From Pseudomonas putida NBRC 14164 (GTDB taxonomy: Bacteria > Pseudomonadota > Gammaproteobacteria > Pseudomonadales > Pseudomonadaceae): a DNA stretch of 64,000 nt. The stretch spans positions 5,698,501-5,762,500 of the forward strand of contig NC_021505.1 in assembly GCF_000412675.1 (NCBI RefSeq). The letters are read 5' to 3'. This document shows, piece by piece, positions 11,114-19,551 of this stretch (position 1 is its first letter; the number at the start of each line of letters is the position of its first letter). The position numbers were made by a program, and so were the translations under genes. Below the pieces are notes generated by a model that saw nothing but the letters and a program-made list of their open reading frames with translations, had not been told where the DNA came from and searched no databases.

Positions 11114-12067
11114 TCAGCAAGGCGCTTTCCCACCCTTGGTGACATATTCGTCCTGATTCTTCATCAGGGCGAATGCCACTCGTGCAAGCTTCCTGGCCAG
11201 GATTACCAACGCCTGGGTTGTTGCTTTACCCGCATTGCGATGCTGTTCGTAGAGCCCTTTCCAAGTGGCCGTCCGGCTGGCTGACATCGCCGCGTTATGC
11301 AGCAGGCGACGGATTTCTGAGCAGCCTCGCTTGGTAAGGCGACGACGTCCATTCTTCTGCCCAGAATCAATCACTCGTAGATCCATTCCCAGGAATGCAA
11401 TGTACGAATCACTGCTCTTGAACTCGCCCCGCATAAAAGCCATTACCAAGGCAGTGGCCGTGAGAAACCCAATACCCTCTACCGCCTGGCAGCGAGCAAC
11501 TTGCTCGTGCAGCCCTGCTTCGCGCAGCACTTCTTTAATTTTCTTTTGGATCAACAAATCCAGCCGGTCTATCGATTTTACAAAGGTTGTGAAGGCGGCT
11601 TTCAAAAGGGCTTCATTAGCCCAGCTCTGGGTCATCGCCGTGCGGGCAGTCACCAAGGCCGCTCGGCGTCGCAGAAGGCTCTGAAGCTTGCCGTAGACGG
11701 CGGGAGGGGGAGTCCAAGGGCGGAGGTCTTCCCCCTCGTTTCTCAAAAATCGGGACAACAACCGAGCATCAGTGGGGTCCGTTTTTACCCGCACACCCAC
11801 GCTTTTGCGGTAGTTGCTCAGTTGGAATCCATCAATGACATAGACCTCGAAACCCAGGCTATGGGCCAGCTCAACCAAGTCCAGGTGGTAAACATTGGTC
11901 GCCTCAACAGCAATTGCCGTGTTGAGAGGCTGTTGCTTCAGCCATTTCTTGATTTCCGGTTTGGTATTTTTCACCTTGATGATCTCGTCGCGATCATCGT
12001 GATGAATCACTAATTCTGCTTTCGCGACATCCGCACCCACGATCAATTTGCCAACCTGCATTGCCAC
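11114..12067 (-). CDS. IS110-family transposase (DEDD recombinase)
   Basis: This 317-residue protein has an N-terminal RuvC-like DEDD domain: Asp in VGADVAK, Glu in AVEATN, and the Asp pair in KTDPTDAR. The C-terminal transposase_20 domain starts at AVEGIGFLTATAL. The catalytic serine probably lies in the GRRRLTKRGCSEIRRLL region. The start is a GTG at 12067 with a strong AGGAGG eight bases upstream; an ATG two codons later is possible. The full length and intact motifs suggest an active enzyme. IS110 enzymes act with a bridge RNA to join circular donor to target at a 2-bp core. Confidence 0.94.
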   Translation of the reverse strand: MAMQVGKLIVGADVAKAELVIHHDDRDEIIKVKNTKPEIKKWLKQQPLNTAIAVEATNVYHLDLVELAHSLGFEVYVIDGFQLSNYRKSVGVRVKTDPTDARLLSRFLRNEGEDLRPWTPPPAVYGKLQSLLRRRAALVTARTAMTQSWANEALLKAAFTTFVKSIDRLDLLIQKKIKEVLREAGLHEQVARCQAVEGIGFLTATALVMAFMRGEFKSSDSYIAFLGMDLRVIDSGQKNGRRRLTKRGCSEIRRLLHNAAMSASRTATWKGLYEQHRNAGKATTQALVILARKLARVAFALMKNQDEYVTKGGKAPC

Positions 12068-12094
12068 GGGAGCCTCCTCACGTTATGGTTTTTT

Positions 12095-12262
12095 GGCTTG
12101 AAGGGGTTTCACCAAGAGGCGCTGGCTTGCTTCTATCGTCGTTTGCAAACGATGCATTCTTTATCGGCGCTTTGGTGGAAGGGGTGGGGCGATGTCTCCC
12201 ACGGTCTGTACTGCTGTGAACAGTCAGAATCGGGCATTTAGTCCCACCACCCCTTCAAGTCT
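12095..12262 (-). ncRNA. Predicted bridge RNA of the IS110 element
   Basis: Reading the minus strand, a 10-bp stem, GAAGGGGTGG (12247-12256) with CCACCCCTTC (12178-12187), closes a first loop. This loop holds ATGCCCG (12231-12237), identical to the left target flank, and GTGGGAG (12196-12202), the reverse complement of the right target flank. A second stem, CACCAA (12172-12177) with TTGGTG (12110-12115), encloses AGAAT (12156-12160) and CAAG (12126-12129), short matches to the element's own junction, around a 14-nt palindrome (12139-12152). This order of target loop then donor loop is that of known IS110 bridge RNAs. Exact ends and expression are not shown. Confidence 0.75.
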
Positions 12263-12271
12263 AACCATACA

Positions 12272-12353
12272 AGCGGGCATGCCCGCGAAGCAGGCAACGC
12301 GGTAGATGGCACCGGCTTCGCCGGTGTTCGCGGGCATGCCCGCTCCCACAGAT
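12272..12353. repeat. Remainder of the IS-split REP pair
   Basis: The interrupted left unit resumes as AGcgggcatgcccgcgaag. A spacer follows with the inner hairpin accggcttcgccggt, then the intact right unit ttcgcgggcatgcccgctcc plus cacaga. The right unit itself has the full IS target (catgcccgCTcccac). The 12068-12447 stretch without a gene thus consists of the IS 5' end, this REP pair and about 90 bp with no recognised feature. Confidence 0.9.
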
Positions 12354-12447
12354 CAGTATCTGAGCAGGGGAATCGCCCCACAGGATCGCGGCCGCTTTGA
12401 GTATCAGGCCTCTGGCCTTGATTCGGCCGAGCGCGTAATCTCCGGCC

Positions 12448-13236
12448 ATGCCACTCGTCGCCCGCCTGTTCTGGATCCTGCTGCTCGCCTGCCTGAGCCC
12501 GTTGGCCCTGGGCGAGCGCCTGCGCCTGGTATCCGATGACTGGGCGCCCTACATTTATCAGCACGATGGCCAACCACGCGGTATCGACTACGAAGTCACC
12601 ACCGAGGTATTAAAACGCCTGGGTGTCGAAGTGGAATGGCAGTTCCTGCCGTGGAAGCGCTGCCTGGCAATGATCGAGCAAGGCATGGCCGACGGCATTC
12701 TGGACATCTTCCAGAGCGAAACCCGGCGCCCCTATCTGGTGTACGCCCCCGAGCCCTTGTCGGAGGTCGAGTTCGTGCTGTTCCAGGCCCGTGCACGCCG
12801 CCATGCCGTGGCCGGGCCCGAAGACCTCACAGGCCTCACCGTAGGCACCTCGCCCGGCTATGCCTATGGCGCTGCGTTCAACCAGGCCACACATTTTCGA
12901 CGTGAAGCAGCGCCGACCCAGGAAGCCAACTTCGGCAAACTGCTGCTGGGCCGTATCGACCTGGCAATCACCGACCGCGTGGTCGGGCATTACCTGATCC
13001 GGCAGCTGGGCATGGAACAGCAAGTCGAGGAACTGCCGCTGGTGATCAACCGCCAGGCCCAGTACCTGGGGCTGGTGCGCAAGCCGGGGCGCGAAACACT
13101 GGCCCTGGCCTTTGCCGAAGAACTGCAGCGCTTCAAGCAGGAACCGGCCTTTGCCGCCATCAGCCACCGTTACACAGGCGACATCGGAAACATTCTCAAC
13201 GCCGTTGAGCAGCAGGAAAGCAGCACAGCGCGATAG
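12448..13236 (+). CDS. Periplasmic solute-binding protein family 3 (transporter substrate-binding domain)
   Basis: This 262-residue protein has a signal peptide (hydrophobic [15 protein letters not shown], cleavage near ALGE). The mature part starts [13 protein letters not shown], the usual first strand of the type 3 (amino acid-type) binding fold, followed by [20 protein letters not shown] and DGILDIF. No permease or ATPase lies next to it, so it is an orphan binding protein, as many pseudomonad homologues are. The ligand is unknown. It is followed by the rhlE promoter, partly within its 3' end. Confidence 0.85.
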   Translation: MPLVARLFWILLLACLSPLALGERLRLVSDDWAPYIYQHDGQPRGIDYEVTTEVLKRLGVEVEWQFLPWKRCLAMIEQGMADGILDIFQSETRRPYLVYAPEPLSEVEFVLFQARARRHAVAGPEDLTGLTVGTSPGYAYGAAFNQATHFRREAAPTQEANFGKLLLGRIDLAITDRVVGHYLIRQLGMEQQVEELPLVINRQAQYLGLVRKPGRETLALAFAEELQRFKQEPAFAAISHRYTGDIGNILNAVEQQESSTAR

Positions 13237-13239
13237 CTC

Positions 13240-13248
13240 TGTTATACT
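13240..13248 (+). promoter_or_regulatory. Candidate extended -10 promoter of rhlE
   Basis: TG at 13240-13241, one base, then TATACT (13243-13248) form an extended -10 element. The -35 region is weak. It would give a 5' leader of about 200 nt before rhlE. The leader is GC-rich with short inverted repeats, and no named RNA element was recognised in it. Confidence 0.45.
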
Positions 13249-13453
13249 CGGGCCTTCCCGCCCGGCTCACGCCCGGACGCTCGGCCTCGCAACAGGCATC
13301 CCGATCGGCACCGACGCCCCCTGGCGTTCCTCTCCGTTTCCCGGATGTGCAGTGAAAGCCCAGCTGGACCGGACGCGATCGCATCCCACCGATGCCCGTC
13401 GCGCCAGGCAGAACATCCCAACGGGCCCAGCCCACACGAGAACAGGATCGCCC

Positions 13454-15349
13454 ATGTCCTTTGCTTCCCTCGGTCTCTCCGAGGCTCTTGTCCGCGCTAT
13501 CGAGGCTGCGGGCTATACCCAGCCGACCCCCGTGCAACAGCGGGCGATTCCCGCCGTGTTGCAAGGCCGCGACCTGATGGTTGCCGCACAGACAGGTACT
13601 GGTAAAACCGGCGGCTTCGCCCTGCCGATTCTCGAGCGCCTGTTCCCGGCCGGCCACCCCGACAAGTCGCAGCGTCACGGCCCGCGCCAGCCGCGCGTGC
13701 TGGTGCTGACCCCGACCCGCGAGCTGGCAGCCCAGGTGCACGACAGCTTCAAGGTCTATGCCCGTGACCTGCCACTGGTCAGCGCCTGCATCTTCGGCGG
13801 CGTTGGCATGAACCCGCAGGTCCAGGCGATTGCCAAAGGCGTTGACGTGCTGGTTGCCTGCCCGGGCCGCCTGCTCGACCTGGCCGGCCAAGGCAAGGTC
13901 GACCTGGCCCATGTAGAAATCCTGGTGCTCGACGAAGCCGACCGCATGCTCGACATGGGCTTCATCCACGACGTCAAGAAGGTACTGGCACGCCTGCCAT
14001 CCAAGCGCCAGAACCTGCTGTTCTCGGCCACCTTCTCCAAGGACATCACCGACCTCGCCGACAAGCTCCTGCACAACCCGGAACGTATCGAGGTCACGCC
14101 GCCGAACACCACCGTCGAGCGTATCGAGCAGCGCGTCTACCGCCTGCCCGCCAGCCACAAGCGTGCGCTGCTGGCACACCTGATCACCCTGGGTGCCTGG
14201 GAACAGGTATTGGTGTTCACCCGTACCAAGCACGGCGCCAACCGCCTGGCCGAGTACCTTGAAAAACAAGGCCTGACCGCCGCCGCGATTCACGGCAACA
14301 AAAGCCAGAACGCCCGCACCAAGGCCCTGGCCGACTTCAAGGCCAACAGCGTGCGCGTACTGGTCGCCACCGACATCGCCGCCCGCGGCCTGGACATCGA
14401 CCAGTTGCCCCACGTGGTCAACTTCGAGCTGCCGAATGTCGAGGAAGATTACGTACACCGTATCGGTCGTACTGGCCGCGCCGGTCGTTCGGGCGAGGCC
14501 ATTTCGCTGGTCGCACCAGATGAAGAAAAGCTGCTCAAGAGCATCGAGCGGGTAACCCGGCAGAAGATCGCGGACGGCGACCTGATGGGCTTTGACGCCA
14601 GCCAGGTGGAAGCCGAGAAACCCGAAGTACGCGAGCGCCCACAGGGCAACGGCCGTGGCGGTCGCAACCAGCAGGCCCGTGGCGAAGGGGGTAAAGACTC
14701 CAACGGCGGCCGCAAGGACAAAGGCAAGGATAAAGGCAGGGCCAAGCCACAGGCTGCCGACAAGCCGGCCGACAAGGAAAAGAGCGGCGACAAGCAACAG
14801 CAGCCGCGTAAACCGCGTGACAAAAAGCCGCGCCAGCCACAGCAGCAGGCCAGCAGCAACAGCGAGCCTAAAGCACAGGTTAACCGCGACCCGGAAGTAT
14901 TCCTGGACGACGACGTCGACAACTTCGGCAACCGTGCCGACTATGTCAGCCCGTACCAAGGCAAGAACCAGGGCCGCAATCGTCGCCCAGGCGGTGGTGC
15001 TGGCCAAGCCCAGGGTACCGGCCAACGCAGCAACACCGGGGGCCAGGGCCAGGCTCGCAGTGGCGGCCAGCAACGCAATGGTGGCAGTGCCGGCGGCGAA
15101 AAACGCCCGCCCCGCGCCAACAACGGTGGCGGTGCCCGTCGTGATGGCGGCGGTGGCCGTGGTCGCCCGAACCGTGACGATGCTGCCCGGCAAGAGCCGG
15201 CCGTGAGCAACCAGCGCCAGCCGGAAAAACAGCCGGTGATCATCCGCAAGGAATCCAAGCTCGACCGTTTCCCGACGCCTGAGCAACTGGATGACCTGCC
15301 AAGCCGCCCGCGTGGCGAGAAGCCTGCGCTGCTCACCCGCAAAGGCTGA
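13454..15349 (+). CDS. rhlE: DEAD-box ATP-dependent RNA helicase RhlE
   Basis: This 631-residue protein has the complete DEAD-box motif set in the first 380 residues: Q-motif [18 protein letters not shown] (I), PTREL (Ia), DEAD (II), SAT (III) and HRIGRTGR (VI). The roughly 240-residue C-terminal tail is low-complexity, rich in Lys, Arg, Gly and Gln, with RGG-like stretches. Such tails bind RNA and can drive condensation. The protein remodels RNA, for example in ribosome assembly and mRNA decay. The ATG at 13454 matches the usual RhlE N-terminus (MSFASLGL). The frame is open upstream through the previous gene, but that part is a shadow. Transcription is ended by a GC hairpin at 15361. Confidence 0.95.
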   Translation: MSFASLGLSEALVRAIEAAGYTQPTPVQQRAIPAVLQGRDLMVAAQTGTGKTGGFALPILERLFPAGHPDKSQRHGPRQPRVLVLTPTRELAAQVHDSFKVYARDLPLVSACIFGGVGMNPQVQAIAKGVDVLVACPGRLLDLAGQGKVDLAHVEILVLDEADRMLDMGFIHDVKKVLARLPSKRQNLLFSATFSKDITDLADKLLHNPERIEVTPPNTTVERIEQRVYRLPASHKRALLAHLITLGAWEQVLVFTRTKHGANRLAEYLEKQGLTAAAIHGNKSQNARTKALADFKANSVRVLVATDIAARGLDIDQLPHVVNFELPNVEEDYVHRIGRTGRAGRSGEAISLVAPDEEKLLKSIERVTRQKIADGDLMGFDASQVEAEKPEVRERPQGNGRGGRNQQARGEGGKDSNGGRKDKGKDKGRAKPQAADKPADKEKSGDKQQQPRKPRDKKPRQPQQQASSNSEPKAQVNRDPEVFLDDDVDNFGNRADYVSPYQGKNQGRNRRPGGGAGQAQGTGQRSNTGGQGQARSGGQQRNGGSAGGEKRPPRANNGGGARRDGGGGRGRPNRDDAARQEPAVSNQRQPEKQPVIIRKESKLDRFPTPEQLDDLPSRPRGEKPALLTRKG

Positions 15350-15360
15350 TACAACAGAGG

Positions 15361-15483
15361 GGGCTGCTTTGCAGCCCTTTCGCGACACAAGGCCGCTCCC
15401 ACAGGTTCCGCGCAGTGCATGAAATCTGCGCAATACCTGTGGGAGCGGCCTTGTGTCGCGAAAGGGCCGCAAAGCGGCCCCCT
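15361..15483. repeat. Long near-perfect palindrome: rhlE terminator, REP-like pair, yceI terminator
   Basis: A + strand terminator hairpin GGGCTGC-ttt-GCAGCCC with TTT (15361-15380) leads into a REP-like pair (ttcgcgacacaaggccgctc with ccacagg, and its inverse). On the far side is a hairpin (GGGCCGCaaaGCGGCCC, about 15466-15482) that serves as terminator for the opposing yceI gene. The core is the CGACACAAGGCCG subtype, distinct from the CGGGCATGCCCG REPs. Confidence 0.85.
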
Positions 15484-15504
15484 CGGTCTTTCAGCTAAAG
15501 CAAA

Positions 15505-16083
15505 TTACTTCTGCTTCACACCTTCAACACTGATATCCAGGTCCAGGGTCTGCGAAGTCGCGCCTGGGCCCTTGATGCCGAAGTCGTTCAGGTTAAGGGT
15601 AGTGGTGGCGTTGAAACCAGCGCGCTCACCGCCCCATGGGTCCTTGCCTTCACCGTTGAAGGTGGCCTTGAAGGTGACCGGCTTGGTCACGCCGTGCAGG
15701 GTCAGGTCGCCGGTCACGTCAGCAGTCTTGGCACCCGTCGACTTGACGGCAGTAGAGACGAACTTGGCTTCAGGGTACTTCTTCACGTCGAGGAAATCGG
15801 CGCTGGCAATGTGCTTGTCACGCTCGGCGTGGTTAGACCACAGGCTGGCGGTTTTCAGGTCGACGCTGATCTTGCTGGCTTCTGGCTTGGCGCTGTCCCA
15901 AGTGAAGTTGCCGTCGAAGTCCTTGAAGGTACCGTGGATGAAGCTGTAGCCCAGGTGGCTGATTTTCCAGTCGACGAACGCGTGCTGGCCTTCCTTGTCG
16001 ATCTTGTACTCGGCAGCCATGACCTGGCCGGCGGAAAGCAGAGCGGTACCGAGCGCCAGAGCGGCAAAAGTCTTTTTCAACAT
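15505..16083 (-). CDS. YceI family periplasmic protein
   Basis: This 192-residue precursor has a signal peptide ([22 protein letters not shown], cleavage before AEYKID). The mature domain is the YceI lipocalin-like beta barrel: [57 protein letters not shown] and DFGIKGPGA are family features. YceI proteins bind isoprenoid lipids such as ubiquinone-type molecules; here that is inferred. The ATG at 16083 has a strong upstream aaggaaat. It lies 34 bp downstream of the cytochrome b561 gene, a pairing seen in many proteobacteria, so they are probably one operon. Confidence 0.92.
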   Translation of the reverse strand: MLKKTFAALALGTALLSAGQVMAAEYKIDKEGQHAFVDWKISHLGYSFIHGTFKDFDGNFTWDSAKPEASKISVDLKTASLWSNHAERDKHIASADFLDVKKYPEAKFVSTAVKSTGAKTADVTGDLTLHGVTKPVTFKATFNGEGKDPWGGERAGFNATTTLNLNDFGIKGPGATSQTLDLDISVEGVKQK

Positions 16084-16117
16084 CCTTATTTCCTTCCTAT
16101 GCAATTGAGGTTGAGAG

Positions 16118-16669
16118 TCAAGCTTTGCGGCCCAACATGCGAGTCAGGGTCGCGTCACGGTCGATGAAATGGTGCTTGAGCGCTGCCAGGGCATGCAGCA
16201 CGGCAAAAATCACCAGGCCCCAGGCCAGCCAGAGATGAATCACACCCGCAACATCTGCCTGGTCAGGCAGGTCGCTGATCAGTGCCGGCACTTCGAACAG
16301 GCCAAACACCGGAATGCCGACGCCGTCGGCGGTAGAAATCAGGTATCCGGCAGCCATCACTGCAAACAGACCCAGGTACAGGGCCAAGTGGCCAAGCTTG
16401 GCCGCCAGGCGCGTGAATGCGCCATGATTGGCGGGGGCAGGTGGTGGCGGGCTGATGAAACGCCAGACTACCCGCAGCAGCATCACCGCCAGCAACACCA
16501 GGCCGATGCTTTTGTGCAGGTCCGGGCCGGCTTTGCGCCAAGGGCTGTAATAGTCGAGGCCGACCATCCACAGGCCCAGGCCGAACAGGCCGAAGACTGC
16601 CAGCGCCACGCCCCAGTGCAGGATGATGCTGACCACGCCGTAGCGAGAAGGTGAATTGCGCAGTTGCAT
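16118..16669 (-). CDS. Cytochrome b561 family protein
   Basis: This 183-residue inner-membrane protein has four transmembrane helices. Heme-coordinating histidines are expected in helix 1 ([20 protein letters not shown]), near the end of the first loop ([20 protein letters not shown]), and in helix 4 ([24 protein letters not shown]). This is the pattern of the diheme b561 family that passes electrons between quinone and periplasmic partners. It is upstream of and probably co-transcribed with yceI. A 256-bp AT-richer region with a REP pair separates it from the amine oxidase gene and must hold the promoter, but no clear -35/-10 could be fixed. Confidence 0.9.
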   Translation of the reverse strand: MQLRNSPSRYGVVSIILHWGVALAVFGLFGLGLWMVGLDYYSPWRKAGPDLHKSIGLVLLAVMLLRVVWRFISPPPPAPANHGAFTRLAAKLGHLALYLGLFAVMAAGYLISTADGVGIPVFGLFEVPALISDLPDQADVAGVIHLWLAWGLVIFAVLHALAALKHHFIDRDATLTRMLGRKA

Positions 16670-16833
16670 GTTGGCGTGTATCCCCGTGAAAGCTGTGCAC
16701 AGACTAACGCGTAACGTATCGAAGAAAAGCGGAAAAAGTTGCTTCGGTTTATCGAGAAATCCGATATGTATTCTGTAAGCTTGCCATTAAGGAAACATTA
16801 ACGATAGTCGGGGAAGTTGAGGTTGCCAGTACA

Positions 16834-16918
16834 GGCCTCTTCGCAGCACAAGGCTGCTCCTACAGGGGTATGCGGTGCCTGTAGGAGCAGCCTTGTGCTG
16901 CGAAGGGGCCGGCACTGT
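16834..16918. repeat. Inverted REP-like pair, CAGCACAAGGCTG type
   Basis: cctcttcgcagcacaaggctgctcc plus tacagg faces its inverse (cctgtaggagcagccttgtg then ctgcgaagg) across a 12-bp spacer. This is another REP subtype, with CTGC/GCAG arms instead of CCCG. Confidence 0.88.
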
Positions 16919-16925
16919 CGATCAA

Positions 16926-18770
16926 TCAGCCAGCCTTGGCCTGGGTATTGGCCACAGGTTTCTTGGTCGGCTCGGATTTGGCAGTTGCCTTCCTGGTTTC
17001 GGCAGGCTTGTGCGCCGGCGCATGCTTGGTCGGGGCGGCCTTGGTTGCCGCAGGCTTGGCAGCCGCTTCCTTGATGACAGGTGCAGGTGCTGCCGGAGCC
17101 GGCGCGGCCTGGGGAGCAGGCGCAGGTGCCGGCGCCACTTCCTCTGCCTTGGCGATTGGCTCAGCCTTCACCTCTGGCGTATCCGCCCCGCCAAACAGGC
17201 GTTTGAAGAAACCTGGCTTGTCCTGCCTGGCCTCTTCGGCCTGCTTCGGCTCAGCCTTGACCGGCGGTTTGTCAGCCTTGTCGGCCTTGTCGGACGAACC
17301 ACCGAACATATTGGAGAAGAACCCGCCCTTGCTATCCTTGGCTGCCGCGGCCCCTGCCGCCGCAACCGGCACCGCCTTGGCGGGGTCGAACGACTTCCCG
17401 GCCAACAGGTCCTGTGCCTGGCTGGCCGCACGCTGGCCACTGCGCAGGGCGCCTTCCAGGGTGCCCGGGTACAGGGCATCGGTGTGTTCACCGGCAAAGG
17501 TGATGCGCTGCACCGGGCGCTCCCACAGGCGCCAGTATTTGCTGATCTGCCCCGGGCCGTAGGCCAGGTAAGCGCCGCCGGTACCGGCGTCAGTGCTGTA
17601 GCGCTTGACCTCGTAACCGGTGAAGGCACCACGGGCCTGCGGGTAGAACGCATGCAGGCGGATCAACACCTGATCGACCATCTGCTTGTCGCCGAACGCC
17701 TGCAGCAGGCGGGCGTTGTCCCCGGAAAGGTTGATCACCACGTTGGCGCCGCCCTTGAGCGCTGGCTCGATCCACAGCATGCCGAGGCCGGCGTTGCTGA
17801 AGATTTCGCCCGACATGCGCGCGCGGCTTTCCCACACAGGCTTCTTGAACTTGAGCATCAGCTGGTCGCGCCAGCCATAGTTGGTGCCTCTGAGCGCTGC
17901 CACGTGCTGGGTGTCCAGGCCCGGGGTCATCTGGATCTTGGCCAGGGCACGCAGCGGCACGGCCATGACCAGGTAATCCGCCTGGTAGCCAACGCTACCG
18001 ACTTTTACCGTTACGCCATCCTTGTCCTGGACGATGGCGGTGACCGGCGAGCTGGTCTTGATGGTCTTCAGCTGCTTGACGAAGGCCTGGGCCAGCACCG
18101 GGCTGCCACCGGGCAGGCGCGCGGCACGCAGGTCACGGTCGCTGACACCGCGGTACACACGGTTCTGCTGGGCGAAATACAGCAGCGACAGGCGCGACGG
18201 TTCATCGTAACGGGTACGGATCTGCTGGTTGACCAACTGACGGGCGGTGGCCGGCAGTTGAAGTTTGTCCAGCCAGGTGGAGACGTTGATCTGGTCGAGG
18301 GCGAACAGCGTGCTGGTCGCCTGCGGGTTCAGCGGGTCATCGATCGAACGGGCCAGGTCATCAAGGGTTTTCTCGTAGCGCTTGAGCGCTTCGGCGGTAG
18401 CCGGTTGCTTGGTGGCCAGGTCGGTGGCGCTGAAGTACTCACCGTCGATCAGGTAACCGGGGGTACGCACGAACTCCGGTGCTGGCAGTGTTTCTAGCTT
18501 GAAACGGTCAAGGTACTGGTTGAGCACCGGCTGCGCCTTGGCATTGCCGATCCACTCGCTGGTGGCCAGGCCCGAACGCCCGCCCATGCCCGACTTGGCC
18601 TCCAGCAGGGTCACCTGCCAGCCTTTGTTCTGCAGCTCGTACGCTGCCGTCAGGCCCGCCAGGCCGCCACCCACGACAATCGCCGTGGGCGTCTTGTCCT
18701 TAGCCAGCGCGGCGCCGCTGGAGACACCAATCAATACCAACGCGCACAGGCGCACCCAAGCAGCAGCCAT
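16926..18770 (-). CDS. Exported flavin amine oxidase (FAD-dependent) with Pro/Ala/Lys tail
   Basis: This 614-residue protein has an N-terminal signal (VRLCALVLIGVSSGAALA), then an FAD-binding Rossmann motif VVGGGLAGLTAAYEL and the GGRSG motif of the amine oxidase family. The FAD domain closes near TFAGEHTDALYPGTLEGAL. About 170 C-terminal residues are different: two copies of a G-F-F-x-x-[ML]-F-G-G motif (GGFFSNMFGG, PGFFKRLFGG) and then a long Ala/Pro/Lys-rich tail. It probably oxidises an amine in the periplasm; the substrate is unknown. The tail may bind an anionic partner or cell-wall material (inference). The start at ATG 18770 puts the signal peptide first. Confidence 0.85.
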   Translation of the reverse strand: MAAAWVRLCALVLIGVSSGAALAKDKTPTAIVVGGGLAGLTAAYELQNKGWQVTLLEAKSGMGGRSGLATSEWIGNAKAQPVLNQYLDRFKLETLPAPEFVRTPGYLIDGEYFSATDLATKQPATAEALKRYEKTLDDLARSIDDPLNPQATSTLFALDQINVSTWLDKLQLPATARQLVNQQIRTRYDEPSRLSLLYFAQQNRVYRGVSDRDLRAARLPGGSPVLAQAFVKQLKTIKTSSPVTAIVQDKDGVTVKVGSVGYQADYLVMAVPLRALAKIQMTPGLDTQHVAALRGTNYGWRDQLMLKFKKPVWESRARMSGEIFSNAGLGMLWIEPALKGGANVVINLSGDNARLLQAFGDKQMVDQVLIRLHAFYPQARGAFTGYEVKRYSTDAGTGGAYLAYGPGQISKYWRLWERPVQRITFAGEHTDALYPGTLEGALRSGQRAASQAQDLLAGKSFDPAKAVPVAAAGAAAAKDSKGGFFSNMFGGSSDKADKADKPPVKAEPKQAEEARQDKPGFFKRLFGGADTPEVKAEPIAKAEEVAPAPAPAPQAAPAPAAPAPVIKEAAAKPAATKAAPTKHAPAHKPAETRKATAKSEPTKKPVANTQAKAG

Positions 18771-18980
18771 GTCGGCGGACTCCGAGTCAGAGGTTACAGA
18801 AACGGGGAGAGGCAGGAATGCCCCGGGAAGATGCGTTAAGAATACGTCAGGTCCGACCACCCTGCCAGCGCAGTGACATCAAGTCCTTTTGGCAACTGAC
18901 ATTTTTGCCAGTAGCCATGTCACACGGCGGCAGAGGAAGCTGGCGAAACTGGCCAGAAGCCCCGCCAGGAGGGCATGCGC

Positions 18981-19472
18981 ATGATCTTCGAGGAGCACTT
19001 CCAACACGTCGAACGGCAGTTTCTATGGCACAAGCAGACACTTCATACAGCCTCCGGCCTGAGCATCCGCTCCAACAGCACCTCGTGGACCGGCTTTCAT
19101 GAAGCGTTCAAGGGTGAAGACGGTACCGAGCTGGTCATCGGGGAGCACAGCGACGTGGAAATCGTCTTCGCCCAGGAAGTCGAGTGCCTGCGCCTGGAAT
19201 ACTACGTGGTCAGCGACTTTCTCTGCGACGACCTGCACATGCTGTTCGATGCTGAAAGAGTAGATTGCGACCTGGCCACCCCGATACCGCGCAACTTCTA
19301 CTGGCTCACAGTGGAAGGCAGCGGGTTTCGCGACCTGCGCCCTGGCCCCATCGCCACGAACCCCTACCACCAGGTGATCGACGGCCCCTTCCGCCGCCTG
19401 ACCATCTCCACTTCGCAGGCCGGTACCGTGCACATCCGGCGCCTCGAATGGACCGGCACCCACCGCCATTGA
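18981..19472 (+). CDS. Uncharacterised protein near bioA
   Basis: This 163-residue soluble protein with no signal peptide or recognised motif is rich in Asp, Glu and aromatic residues. It opens MIFEEHFQHVERQFLWHKQ and contains NFYWLTVEGSGFRDLRPGP. A strong SD (AGGAGG) is 8 bp before ATG 18981 but only 2 bp before an ATG at 18975, which decides the start. It lies 79 bp upstream of bioA on the same strand; co-transcription is possible. No function is proposed. Confidence 0.75.
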   Translation: MIFEEHFQHVERQFLWHKQTLHTASGLSIRSNSTSWTGFHEAFKGEDGTELVIGEHSDVEIVFAQEVECLRLEYYVVSDFLCDDLHMLFDAERVDCDLATPIPRNFYWLTVEGSGFRDLRPGPIATNPYHQVIDGPFRRLTISTSQAGTVHIRRLEWTGTHRH

Positions 19473-19551
19473 AAGGCAGCGGTTGTCCTGCCTTGCGGCA
19501 TTGCTTAGGCTTACGCGGTCGAACCACGCCGCAAAGCCAGGAGAAGTGCCC

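Larger units (their letters stand above)
11102..12271 (-). mobile_element. IS110-family insertion sequence inserted in a REP unit
   Basis: The element is about 1170 bp, bounded on both sides by the dinucleotide AG/CT (11100-11101 and 12272-12273). Removing it rebuilds an intact REP unit. It has no long terminal inverted repeats. The 7-bp subterminal pair TATGGTT (11106-11112) / AACCATA (12263-12269) is present. It contains one transposase gene, only 12 bp of non-coding DNA after the stop and about 204 bp before the start. The long 5' end fits the IS110 subgroup, which carries a bridge RNA there. The family members IS621 and ISPpu10 are known for REP-targeted insertion. No direct target duplication beyond the 2-bp core is seen. 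Confidence 0.93.

Noticed and set aside
13196-15472. 758-codon open frame on the minus strand, antisense to rhlE
   Set aside because: It mirrors rhlE codons in a GC-rich gene; product is low-complexity Ala/Gly/Val/Leu with no domain, and RhlE motifs are all intact on the + strand.
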